Shown piece after piece: positions 48,439 through 60,000 of a DNA stretch of 64,000 nt. The DNA is from Eutrigla gurnardus (Eukaryota; Chordata; Actinopteri; Perciformes; Triglidae), in assembly GCA_963514095.1 (NCBI GenBank), contig OY741282.1:18264892-18328891 (forward strand), in the 5' to 3' direction. The notes under the pieces are model-generated. The model did no database searches. It was not told where the DNA came from and saw only the letters and a program-made list of their open reading frames with translations. The stretch's first letter is position 1; the number at the start of each line of letters is the position of its first letter. Position numbers and translations under genes: made by a program.

Positions 48439-49298
48439 CGTACTACGATCCAAACCTGTACAGGAAACTTCAAAATAAAAGTCTGGACCCATTTCTGCAG
48501 GATTTAAAATAAAATGCATATAACTGTGTATTCACTCCGTTACATTAGCATTAGCATTTACTTACTTGTTTAGCTAACGCAAGATGCAAATAAATGCGAA
48601 CTAACGTTAAAACCGTTCGCTGATATTAGCTAGTTTACTATGAAGGTATTATTGGTGCAAAAGGTTTGAGCACCTGTAACAGTGGAATTTGTAGTTGTGA
48701 CAGTGATTGTGTATGTGTATCAGTATATTTGAAGTCACAGACTATGAGTTGTGTACTTGTAGATTTTTTTTCTCTCCACAAATACAACACAACACTTACA
48801 CATTCACAAATTCTTAATTACAGGTGCACAAATCCTATTTTAAAAGTCACAGATTAAAAAACTGACACGCTCACATGTTTGCTCCTATTGGTATATTTGG
48901 TGCAAAACATATTTGTGTACCTGTATCAGACAATGTGAAGTTGTGGACAAAATTTGAATGTGTGCAAATCTGAATGTGAACTTGTGCAATACATGTTCAA
49001 TGCATGTAAAATAATTTCCCACGAAAATATTTGTGTTCTTTTAAAACACAAACACAAATCGAGAAGTACAACTGCGCAAGTACACCTACAAATCACAAAT
49101 CCCATCTCCACTGAGATATGTGGAGCAAAACGATCTGTGCATTCAGTCTATGGTGCAAAGGGTGCTGATCTGAGAGCGACTGATCCCACAGCCAATCAGA
49201 GGAGAGGGGCTTTTTCCCCCACAGCCAATCAGAGGAGAGGGTGGATTCAGCACATGCTAAACTAACAGCAGCAGAGACAGCGATATAGGCAACTTTCA

Positions 49299-50579
49299 AG
49301 GGCCGCGTTTCCCAGATTCGATCGTTCTTAAGGACTTAAGAAGGCTCTTAAGAAGAGTTGGGCTAAGAAGGAGCGCTAAGATACGGGTGTTTCCCAGACG
49401 CGTTCTTAACTGCCTTCTTAGGACAACCTTAAGATCAAGCCAAAGAAGCTTCTTAAGAAGCTCTTAGTGGGAGCTGTCCACCGCGGTGGTGCTGAAACTG
49501 AATCAATCGATGCCAGGCTAATCGATCACCCACCTCTTTATCAGCGCATACGTCACACACAGCGCCCCGTGGTCCCCCCGACACAGGTGCAATTAGGCTA
49601 CACATGTATCGGGTGCGGGTGTGTGTGTGTGTGTGTGTGGGGGGGTGCCAACAGTTGTATCCAAGTAGTAATCAAGCCCATTAGCGCATATATACCCCCG
49701 TGGATATAGGCACACACATGTGAGAATGGAAGAAAGCAGCAGCAAGCGAACCAAGCGGGCACCGGCGTTCACCGCGGAGGAGATGGGCGTGTTAGTGGAC
49801 GAGGAGAATCGGTGTCACAGCTGCCACACTCCGTGACACCGATGCCTTGCTGAGGCCGGTGCCGTCCCCCACCACCTCCAGGAAGCTCTCCACTGCGTAA
49901 AAACGCAGCGCAGCCAGGAGCTGCACCTCAGGGCTGAGGGCAAAGTTGCAGCGGGTTGCTCTCTGGATGTGTGGAGACACCAGAGTGATCAGCCGTTGGA
50001 TCTCCGCACGGGGCAGCCGGTACTTTGTCTGGACAGCCCGGTCTGACAGCACGTCCAGTGGGGAGAAGTGCTGACGCACGTAAGCATTTATATAAACTGT
50101 CTGGCTTCGCGCACGGCGACGCTGTTGGTTCGCAGCGAGACTGTGCTGTATTGCAGCCATGGTTTCTCACACGCGCGGACTTTGGCAACGCCTTTATATA
50201 GAGTAGCAGGTGGAGCCTCTCTGGATGAGGTTCAGCTGAGTTCAATTACATCTGTTTCCTTGATATCTGTGAAATGCCACAGGGTTGTTGATGTGTTTTT
50301 ATGTGTAGTACTATAAACTCATATATGCAGATGTGTGTGGAAAACTTAAACGTGTAATTCAATGAAAAGTTTTTTTTGTTTTTTTAGCGCATTACAACAT
50401 TGAGCATTGTTTGTTTATTATTTCGAAAAGTGGAGAATATAAATTTCCCTGACGAGGCTTGATCACTGAGCATTTCGTCGCTAAGAAGGCTGTTAAGAGT
50501 GGGTCAGCTCGATCTTACGTTTCCTTCTTCGTGAAAGATCTTCTTAGGCTATAAGAGCGACTCTGGGAAACACATCCTT
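49299..50579. mobile_element. Harbinger deletion derivative (unit 7)
   Basis: Both termini and CTTTCA flanks (49293-49298 and 50580-50585) are present. The transposase remnant (minus, 50160-49792, 122 aa) and the accessory-gene start are as in unit 4. The (TG)n run is followed by G6. Confidence 0.87.
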
Positions 50580-51760
50580 CTTTCACAGCAATATGTTGCG
50601 GTTTCTTTCAAATCTTCATAATGTACACAGAATTATTAGCATTGGGCCTAGTGTTGCACTTTGTACAGTAGTGTTAAGCAGTAGTGTTATTTACACAGCT
50701 ATTTCAGTCCAAGTTTTTTTAACCTGCCAAATGTTGGTCACCGATTGCATTCAGTGAGTGAGAATATTTGAGTTCAAAGGGTATTTAAATGGATTAAACT
50801 CCAGTTTCACAACTACACTTCCCGACAGTGATATTATTGTGCACCTACAAATGGACATGTTATTCACTTTCGTTCCCTGGACTGACAGGTCAAACTGGAA
50901 TGATTACAGATTTTCACCTGAGGAAGTTCATGGTCCCTTCACGTTTTATTTTGTGAATTGTTTGTGTGGTGTGTACAGCAAAGAAGTGTGCTAGTGTTGA
51001 CTTTCCAGTCAGATTCTTCAGAAACCAACACAACATTTCCTTCCATCACAATATAATATATGACTTCCCCCTCATTAAAAACAAAATAAAGAGCAGAGTG
51101 GCTTAAAAATAACTTTTTAGCTGAATTTTAAATCAAAGTAATTGGATAATCAACCACTCTGATTAAACATCACCACCAGAATTTAGCATTCTGAAGTGTC
51201 TGCATTTAAAAACATATTTATATAAAATTTTGGTCCTGAATTCATAAACAGTGTCCAAATGCTGCCATAGAGTCCAGTCACAGTGTAAATAAGATCAGAA
51301 ATGTAAGGCAAATATTACATCTTGGAAATATTTCACTATGGACTCATCATTATCAATTACAGTAAATTACTGATATAAACACAACAAAATCTTACATAGA
51401 AAACTCACCAATTTAACTATGAAAGTGCAAAAATATCTTGCTGATGTAACTGTCAATATGATCACCGAGGCCAATATCAACTGCTGATGAACTCCGATGT
51501 GCAAAATAAAAAATAATTTAGGCAGGTTTTCCATTGATCAATATATATCAAGCACACATTTGAAAAAGCAAATGCAAAAACAGCAACATAACATAAGGAC
51601 ACAGACAGGAAACAAGACCACCTCCGAGCTGTGCAGTGATATAAAGTGGCAACCATGACTTAGAAAGGATAGCATTCCAGTCTTAATTTTCATTCAAAAG
51701 GTGAGTTCTCCATCATCAAGTGATATTTTCTTTAAAAAAAGTGCACATCAGATGCCGATA

Positions 51761-53468
51761 TTATATGTAGAAGTTCAACTTGCTCCCTATCATCTTGCAG
51801 CCTGTGACAGAGAACAGTCTCTCTGATTTGGGGAAATAGAGGACATCTCTGGCCACATCGTCTGCCACTTTCGGGTCGGCCTTAAGTCCTCTGGCTTTCA
51901 TCTCCGACATGACACACTGAACCACGTGGCGGTACTCCAGAGGCAGAAACGGGACGAAAATGTCCACCAAGTTCTTGTCGATCAAACTTGATTGCCAAAA
52001 GCCACCTGTAAGAAACGAGACTTCAGTAAGACAAGGATCACGTTTTTAGTATTCAATAAAATAAAGCATTAATATATTTTAATACTGACTGTTCTTGTTG
52101 TTGAACACCGCTACAGAGAGCTCCGTTTCCAGATCTTTTAGCCCGATCGCTTCTCGATCTTTTCCTGCTTTCCAGGAATCTAAAGCCACCTGTGTGATGC
52201 TATCCCCTCCAGCATTGCTAGGAGGGATATTAGAAATGGGGAACAAATTAGAATTGGCCTCCGATTGTAGCGCTGTATTCTGGAAAATGATTGACAGGTC
52301 CGACTGGAATGATTTCAGCTTCTCACCTGAGGAAGATGAAGATGGCTTTCCGATAAGAGACTCCATCCAGCTTGTTGTGGAAGTCCAGGTACGGCGTGAT
52401 GCTGTCAATCAAGCCATGATGCATCTTGTCCATCTCATCAAAGATGAACATGGAGCGTGCACAGTTGGTGACGTTGCCTTTGATCCACTGCTGTAACTCA
52501 GACTGAAGAGGAACAGTCCAAACATAAAATGTCTGTGTGTTTTCATTGAAAGTAACTGGATTCTATCTGATCTGGATTCATCATCATACCTTGTAGGTTT
52601 CAAATTGACTCGAATGTGGGAAGTGAAGTGGAGACGTAAATAAATGGACAAAGTTGCTGTCCATTCCCTCTTTGTAAATGTTTTCAGCGATCAGCTGAGT
52701 AATGAAGTTCTTCCCGCTGCCGGTCCATCCATGCAGAGAGAGCACCAGGGGCTTCTTGGGGTTGTCGTTGGTCATGAATCCATTCACAGCTCTAAGGATG
52801 ATGCGTGACGCAATGTGCTGTCCGAACAATTTGTTGTTCAGGTCAGCCTCGAGACCTGGAGAGTCCAGAGCACAGAGTCAACGGGGTTAATGGCTGCAAA
52901 CACGTTCCCTTACTGATAATGAGTTATTCTCAGACGGACAGCACTGGTTGTTCTGCATCGTGTGAGTGATGAAAATACAGTGCTTGATAGTCTCGACAAA
53001 TGTTTTTTTTAGACCTTTATGTTGGCATAGCACATATTTAGAGGCCAACATTCATTTTTATAGGCTATCGCTGTATTTTGCTCCATTTATAAAGGAAAAA
53101 AAAGTCAAACTTTTGTCCTCATGGCAGCAAAGTGTCAAGGTGAAAGAAACGAAACCATAGCACCATCACTTTCGTTTCTCAGTAAGTATCGTTACAAGGG
53201 TTTGTCCCGTTAACGGGTCGCTCTTAAACAAACTCTATACAAACTACTTTACACGCTGATGAAAATGCTCACCTCTTTGGTTGAAGGCTATCCATGTCGA
53301 ATCACATTTTTCATAAGATTTCCAAGCCTTATAATATTTGTAAGCCGCCCCCCCCACAGCCGCACCGACACCCACAACCGCCGCCGTTGTGAACGGCTCC
53401 AGCGTGTTTACCGGCAAACCGGCGGACGAAAACACGAGCAGCAACAGATGGAAGCGAGCAGCGTTCAT
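51761..53468 (-). CDS. torsin-1-like AAA+ ATPase, copy 7
   Basis: Exons 53468-53273, 52855-52590, 52502-52327, 52217-52090, 52005-51761; 1011 bases, 336 aa, in phase with canonical splice sites. Signal peptide MNAARFHLLLLVFSSAG, Walker A GWTGSGKN, Walker B FDEMDKM, C terminus GCKMIGSKLNFYI. Exon 1 ends FNQRG, with Arg for the Thr of the other copies. Exon 5 starts GFWQSSLIDKN. Intron 1 is shortened compared with the other units (deletion around 53055-53085). No disruption is seen. Confidence 0.93.
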
Positions 53469-53871
53469 CGTGGAAAACCCACCGCACTTTAAATCCCTAC
53501 AGTCGGTGTTGTCGTTGCGGGTGGAAGCGACCGTACAGCTATCATGGGACGAATGAACTACGCTAAAAAAAAACTAACCACAAACCAGACTGCCTTCTTT
53601 GTACGTCACAAACACGCGACAAACAAACAATACGAGCTCCGTTCGATCACAAACACGCGAATTGTTTGACAACTGGCAATCTAAAAAAAGTGTATTAGCA
53701 TCAGCATTTACGTACTTGTTTAGCTAACGCAAGATGCAAATAAATGCGAACTTACGTTAAAACCGTTCGCTGATATTAGCTAGTTCACATACGTTGTCGT
53801 TAAAATACATCGCGACGGGGGCTAATGTGTCAGCTGGACATCTATATATATAAATATACATATATTTGTTA

Positions 53872-53960
53872 CCTGTCCTGTTGAAAGAAATCCACTCTGG
53901 ACGGCAACACTCGTGGGAAATAGTAGGAAAATGTTCCCGCAGCTAGTTAAAGCTAAAGCT
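53872..53960 (-). pseudogene. decayed relative of the separate torsin first exon
   Basis: On the minus strand it matches the donor half of the exon at 14282-14480, including the donor after FNRTG-like codons and the codons for the EW and EC region. Single-base insertions break the frame and the signal-peptide half with the ATG is gone. Homology to the 14.5-14.8 kb flank resumes at about 53990. Confidence 0.8.
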
Positions 53961-54200
53961 AGGGCTAGTGTGCCCGCGAGCGAGTCAGCGCGGACTGCTG
54001 CTGGCAGTGGAAAGCCGCTGTGGGTGTCACGCACGTACGCGATGACGTCAGACAAATCACGTTCATCTGAGGATAAGTGAAGTCCATGGTATGGTATGTT
54101 ATACTTTTTTACCTCCAGATTTATTTTCTTTTTTCTAAATGTAGGCCTACTGTTGTATATGTGAAATTATCAAATAAAGTTTGTAAAAAAAAAAAAAACG
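53961..54200. other. array-edge flank homologous to 14.57-14.79 kb
   Basis: Shares GACTGCTGCTGG, GCGATGACGTCAGA and TCTGAGGATAAG-type blocks and the AAATAAAGTTTGT plus A-run with the flank of the separate exon near copy 1. This marks the outer edge of the amplified array. Confidence 0.7.
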
Positions 54201-56500
54201 ATGTATTTGCAGGTGAGTTTTCTGATGTTAAAAGTCTTAATTTGCACGGCGGATGTCTGTATTTATTAAAGTTAATTTATGTTATATAATATTATTTACT
54301 AGGTGGGTAGGGGAGCAAAAAGGACATTAGATGTATTTGTACATTGTCATTGTTTTGCATATAAGAATATGAACAATAAAAAAAGTTTGAAAGATACTTC
54401 CACTTGTAAAAAAAAAACAAGAACAAAGTCTGGACTCCAAATTATGAATCAACATTAAGACATATTAATTTAAATTACACTCTACTGACGTTGTGTTGGA
54501 ATAATCTCTGAATGCAAGGCTGGATTACCTGCCCCAGTTCTCTGTTCTTCTTTGTTAATATTATTACGTGAAATTGTGTTTATCGACATGGGAATATGTT
54601 TTATTAAAGCATAATATTATAGTCACAATATTATATTAAATCAAGAGATGCAAACTTCCAATGTAGTAGTGCTTTAAAGAACAAGTAATATAATATAATT
54701 AAAATCACTCCTGCCAGTAGAGGGCAGTGGCGCTCCACAAATAAGTGTTTCTATGTGGGCCAAATAATTTACACTGATAAAAGTATAATCTCACTCATCA
54801 TTCCTCCAAATCTTCATCCTCATTAGGTAAATTAACATATATAATCCTGCATTAAAAGCATTGTAGAGAAGGAGATGTATAAATAACATGGACATACTAA
54901 AGTATTGATTTTAAAACTGTATATACATTGGATTTGTACTTTATTGTTACTTTTATTCCAGTTTTATTTATCTAATATAAATATATATAATAATACTATT
55001 TGTATTTTCATTTTCCCACAAAGCATTGCTGCACAGCAATTTCTCAGGATAAATAAAGTGTTATCTTAACTTTTACATCATACATTTTGACCTGATGATG
55101 GCGCCAGAGTCAGAAGTCAGAGTTCCCCGAATGACCACCAGGTTTTTTAGTTTTTTTTGCTTCTGCCTGTAATATTTTGTATATAAATACATTCTGAAAT
55201 GGGGACATTTGAAAACCTGAATCAAACACAATTATAAATAAGATATATAAAATAAAACTTTTCCCTTTGGTTTGGTGGAAAGTTACATTTGTTCTGAACA
55301 AACATTCATATGAAAACCGATTATATTGCATATTTGCTTCAAGTTGCATCATGTTACTATCTTAATTGCCATGCTATGTTCAAATATAATTGCCATGAGT
55401 GAAGAAAATGCTTGAAAAACACAGGAAGCCGTGTCCCAACAGAAAAGAAGCTGCAATAATAAAAAGCACCGTCCCTGTCTGAGCCCTATCTTTGTCCCTT
55501 CCCTCTCTGCCCAGACTCATCAGAACCATACATTACCCTCACTAACATTGTCCCACTCAGGCTTCCATCGATTAAATAACATCCTGAAAGCAGCGCACAT
55601 GCCTCGGGATCAGTTTTTTGGGAGCAGGAATGCACCTCAGGAGCCAAATATGAAGCAACTTTACCCCGACTGGGCTGAGTAAGGTTGATTTGTTCTGGCG
55701 CGGTGGATGATTAATGCCCCTCTTTTTAGCCAAAATGTTCATGACGCCGTTACAGGTTCTAATATGAAGATAAAAGACTTTGTAAAGGAGAATGTAAACA
55801 TGTCAGACCCCGTCGTTCCACTCAAGCAGACGTTTTAAATCTACTCGGAGCAAAGTGGGATACGTTTCTAATTCAGGACTGGAACAGTGACCTACTTTAT
55901 ATGTGGAGAGTTTTTACTTCTGTGGCCTCTAAAGCCCATTGACACAATATATGCAATATTGAAGCTATAAATATAATCTTGACATGACTTGAAATATTTG
56001 AAATGACAGACTCAAAGTGTTCTGTAGATATTTTGACATATGAGGTTTTTGCTTTGTGTCACGAGGTCATCCTCCTCTGGGAAAGGCTTTTATTTCCTGA
56101 TTATGTTTTTACTCTCCGGATCAGATCAGGCTCGTCTACGCGAGAGAGCGTATATAGTTTATAGGTTCCAAATGTTTCCTCCAGTATACTTCGCCCTGTC
56201 TGCAGCCTCCGTAGCCGCCGGCGCTGCTACGCTTGGCACGCTTTTGAGGATGTGATGCTGACACCAAGTAACCAAGAACAGGTTTTGAAAGTTATCTGGC
56301 GACTGGATATGTATAGAGAATCCATGTGAGGTGGACACAATAGGGCAGGCTTGTTCTGGGAAACTCAAAATCTAAAAATACATATTTGTCCTCTCCGCTG
56401 TAGTTGTAGTTATCATAGATAGTTTTGAACGTGAGTTGTTTTGGAGGTATCGGCCGTAGAGACGTCTGCCTTCTATCCAATTATGAGATTATATGACATA
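54201..56500. other. AT-rich intergenic sequence
   Basis: No gene found. A tail resembling teleost LINE/SINE ends (CAGGATAAATAAAGTGTTATC) is present near 55045-55070. Other short open frames, for example around 55431-55682, lack splice context and domains. Confidence 0.45.
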
Positions 56501-56727
56501 TAACATATGGTTTGTGGCGCTCAAAGTGCTGAAAAAAGACCCAACAGCGGTGTTTCTTTCCAGAGATCACCACAAAACCCATCCATATAGCCCCATTATG
56601 TTTCTGAGACACCTTATTGGCTGATATCTCCAAAACCAGGACACTCACACACCAATGTAGATTAAAACACCACATTTAAGAGCAAAATGATGCATGTTTG
56701 ATTTTGGGGTGAACCGCCCCTTTAATA
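56500..56727. mobile_element. probable piece of a TTAA-type DNA transposon
   Basis: The segment ends GGGGTGAACCGCCCCTTTAA. Read in reverse (TTAAAGGGGCGGTTCACCCC), it resembles the terminus of repeats that I know as abundant in fish, with a TTAA target. The opposite end was not located, so the left limit is a guess. Confidence 0.4.
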
Positions 56728-56812
56728 GTGGACCAGATACTCTGATCTAAAAGTGTTCTAAAGAGGTCAGCCATGTTTGAGATAAAGTAAAGTCTTCTGA
56801 TCAGGATGGTGC

Positions 56813-57020
56813 TCATAAATCAGGCAACACAGACCGTCTCTGGAGGCACAAGCGAAACAAAAGGACCGTCGTCTTTTTCTTCTGCTGCCGGTGTTTTTCC
56901 ATCCTCTCCTGCAGCACTGTGTCCTTCCTGGTCGTGGACGGGGTCAGATGGTGGTCCTTGTGTTCCTGGATCAGGGGTGGGGGGGGGCTCTTTCCTCGAG
57001 GTTCCTCAGGGGTCACTCTG
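56813..57020 (-). CDS. weak candidate terminal exon
   Basis: On the minus strand a strong acceptor (TTTTTTCTCTCCCCAG, boundary 57021/57020) precedes an open frame containing PEEPRGKSPPPPLIQEHKD and LQERMEKHRQQKKKTT, ending in a stop at 56813. The charged, proline-rich composition is compatible with coding sequence. I do not recognise it and no partner exon or poly-A signal was found, so it may be chance. Confidence 0.2.
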
Positions 57021-60000
57021 CTGGGGAGAGAAAAAAGGAAGAAAGGCCCGGTAAGGGGACCGGGACTCCTGACGAAGCCCAGACTCCCTCGTGGGCTGAG
57101 ATAACTCGGAGGGAAAGGAGGGATTTTCACTTCCTTTGATAAAGCTGTGAAAGTGCAAAAAAAATAAAACAGCTTGAAAGATTTCTTCTTGTTTTCCACG
57201 AAAATGAGCGAAAAAACTTGAATGGAATTGAACGTAGAGTTCCTTCCATAACTGTACGGTATTATAAGTGAGAGTCAAGGTTATTTATATAAGCAACAAA
57301 AACCCAACGTTCACTTCTCTATAAGTTTCATCCATACAGCTGAACAAGGCAGTGAACTTTCATTCTGAAATAATGAAGATCATAATGTAGAAATAAATTG
57401 CGTTTGAGGGTTAAAATGTGCTTCATCTGACGCTTAGTGTCGAATTATATTAAAATCCTTTGCTTTGAAGGTTGGAAGTGCCGAGGAAACAGCGTGACCT
57501 CAGCGAGGAGACGGGCTCCACACATTTATTAGCATTACATCTCCATAACATTCAGGAATTCACAGTCTTTAAGTCTTCAGCGTGTGTGGTTGTACTCAAA
57601 CACAGCTTACATTCTGGTGTTTAGCACTTATGGTGTTTACTATGCTCATCATTAGTGAGCATGCTAATTGCTAATTAGCACTAAAAGCAAAGTAAATCTG
57701 AGGCGAAAAATCTAAAAAATCAAAAATATCGGACACATTAAAAATGAGCCTGATTACTGAAAATGAGAAATTATAACAATGAATCGCTCATCCTCAGACG
57801 TGAAGATCAACTTCATAGCGGCACAAAGAGGACCAGTCGATTTATTCCCATCGCCACGGCAACGGGAACGTTCGAGAGATTAATTAGTGCATTCATTCAA
57901 GAAGAGGTGATTTTAATTCCCTTCGACTCCAAAGAGAAAGTCATTATATTATTTTTCTTATTATTCAGACTCTCACACCTAAAAGTCTGATGAGATCAAA
58001 CCCTCTTTTCCTCTTTTTCATTATTATTGTAGCTGATGAAGTGTGTTTGATCATATGTTTTGATTGTGTGATGATGAACATGACATCATGTTGAAAAATG
58101 ACACGTTTTGATATCTGGGACGCGTAGCGTTAGTGTTGATATTTTATTGAGTTTGTGGATGTTTTATGACGCTGGTGTTTTTTGAGGAACCACAGCTGGC
58201 TGTCGTGTATTATGTATGAATAAAGACGTGTTTTCAGTCTGTTAAAATGTTGCCGACCTTGACGAAGATCCAAGCGTGTTGTCATAAAAAATAATGGGAA
58301 TCCATCCAGTCGTGAAGCTGTTGAGGTGTTTGTATCTCCATCTCCATGAAGCTCCATTGTTCTTTTTTTAAAGATAATTTAGATTCTATTGTGTACGCTT
58401 GTAATCGTGAGGAATAAATGTGATTTGAGTTGTTCCTCCCCACTGAGGAGCCTGAGGAGTCTGGGCATCTTCTCAATGATCATCAAGTGGGGAAGAATAG
58501 CTTCTGTCTGTTCGGTTGTTGTGGATGTTGGAAGAAGATTCGATGACTCGTCTGAAGATGTTTAACTCTGCCGTTACCGGATGGGAAAACTCTGAGTGGA
58601 GGTTCATTCCCACTCATTCCTCCGGTGGTAAAGAATGTGAGAGGGCACTCGTGGAGCTTTGAGGGGGGTCAAACAGGGGTCAACCTCTAATCTCAGTATG
58701 AACAGAGGGCACTGCCACCACACGCTGACCCCCCCACTCCCCCTCACCCTTAACAGCTCATCATACCGACACCAGCAGAATCAAACCCGGGGGTGAGAGC
58801 ACATTCCCGTGAAGTCACCAAAGAGAAGAAGATTAGCAGATCAGACCTCGGAGGGAGAGATTAGATATGTAAGCAGAGAGTAGACTATAAACAGGAGTTT
58901 GTTTGTGTTTGTAATCGTTCTGCCACCAGGAGGGGCTGCTCTTTTGTCTGCCAACTGCTTTTGGTTTTGCAGTGTAAAAAAAAAAAAGGGGGGAATTTTG
59001 CCAAATGTCTTTTGGGAAGTGCAGAACAAACAACTGAATTACAGTAAAGCTTCCAAGAGGGAGAGAAAAAGATGCAATACTTGGGCAACCGAAAATACTG
59101 AATCATGTAGTGGTCAGTTAGAAAGAAACATGATTTTCTGTGGTTTAAAGATCTATTCCCCCCCCTCCTCCCCCGTGTGTAGCATCTACTCCGGTTTGCA
59201 TATAAACATCGAATAACTGATTCAATAAAAACAAACATTTGCTGTAAATATTCAACTTGAACTGGAGTTCTTAAACTTTTAAAGCACAAAAAAGCAAGAA
59301 AAACATTCGTTTGCTCATGTTAGAAAAGTCACTATAATAATGACACATTTTCATACAAATAAAATCCACATTCACAGGTTTCTCGCTGCTCGCCTGGTAA
59401 AGTGTTTATGTCGAATCACTGTGAAACAAGAGTGAAGTTTGAGTCACCTCCACCACTCTGCTAAAGAAGAAGCCACTAGGTGTTGCTGTGTCTTTAAACG
59501 GCTTCATCAGTCTCAGCAGCCTTATAATAATAATATATAATAATAAATAAAATCCTCATTAGGGGTCATTTTCTAAAAACACATTTTACATTTCATGGTA
59601 AAGGAAGTAAAGCTGATAAACGTATTCAAATGTAAGTTAATTTGATGTTATTTCATCATTTATGCTGAAATAGTTTGAATAATCTTTAACAGGCAGATTA
59701 TCAAGAATGCAAGACATTCACAGGATGCATGATGGGAAATAACTGGGAATGAAATCATTTAAAAGTAGAACTATTAATTAGAAAAATGACCTGTTGATTG
59801 CCATGGCTTATAAATCAGTGGTTTGATTGAAGATAATCATACTTTCACATTTGAATTCAGCAAAAAAAACAACACGTGTACTGAGAAAATAACTAGTATA
59901 GGGATTAAAATAGGTTGTGTTTCTTTAAATAATTTTGTGTATATTTAGAGAAATGCAGCAGCGTCGTTCACATCTCATTGTCTCAAGTAGAACTTGATAA

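Larger units (their letters stand above)
43866..48544 (-). mobile_element. 4.68-kb composite insertion with TG..CA ends and TTAG duplication
   Basis: The empty site in unit 5 reads GTGTATTAGCATTAGC. Here TTAG is duplicated at 43862-43865 and 48545-48548 around the insertion. On the minus strand the insert begins TGTAACGG and ends CCAGTAACA, a short imperfect inverted repeat. TGTNR-type ends with a 4-bp duplication suggest an integrase-type DNA transposon such as Ginger, or an LTR-like element; no integrase or reverse transcriptase is visible. Without the two nested fold-back elements only about 1.1 kb remains, including the exon-like blocks described separately. Confidence 0.75.
48569..53718 (-). 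repeat. torsin tandem repeat unit 7
   Basis: About 5.15 kb with the standard order and torsin copy 7; the last full unit. After 53719 the unit start sequence recurs once more but then continues into the ancestral flank with a decayed first exon instead of a new unit. Confidence 0.85.

Noticed and set aside
43866..48544. Helitron capturing gene pieces
   Set aside because: Helitrons leave no target duplication and have TC..CTRR ends; here a 4-bp TTAG duplication and TG..CA ends are seen.
22699..53718. CRISPR-like array because of regular spacing
   Set aside because: The repeats are about 5 kb gene-bearing units in a vertebrate genome, not short repeats with unique spacers.
56040..56255. Plus-strand frame with SAASVAAGAATLGTLL end
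   Set aside because: No splice context, no recognised domain, and a partly antisense frame of similar length; likely chance.
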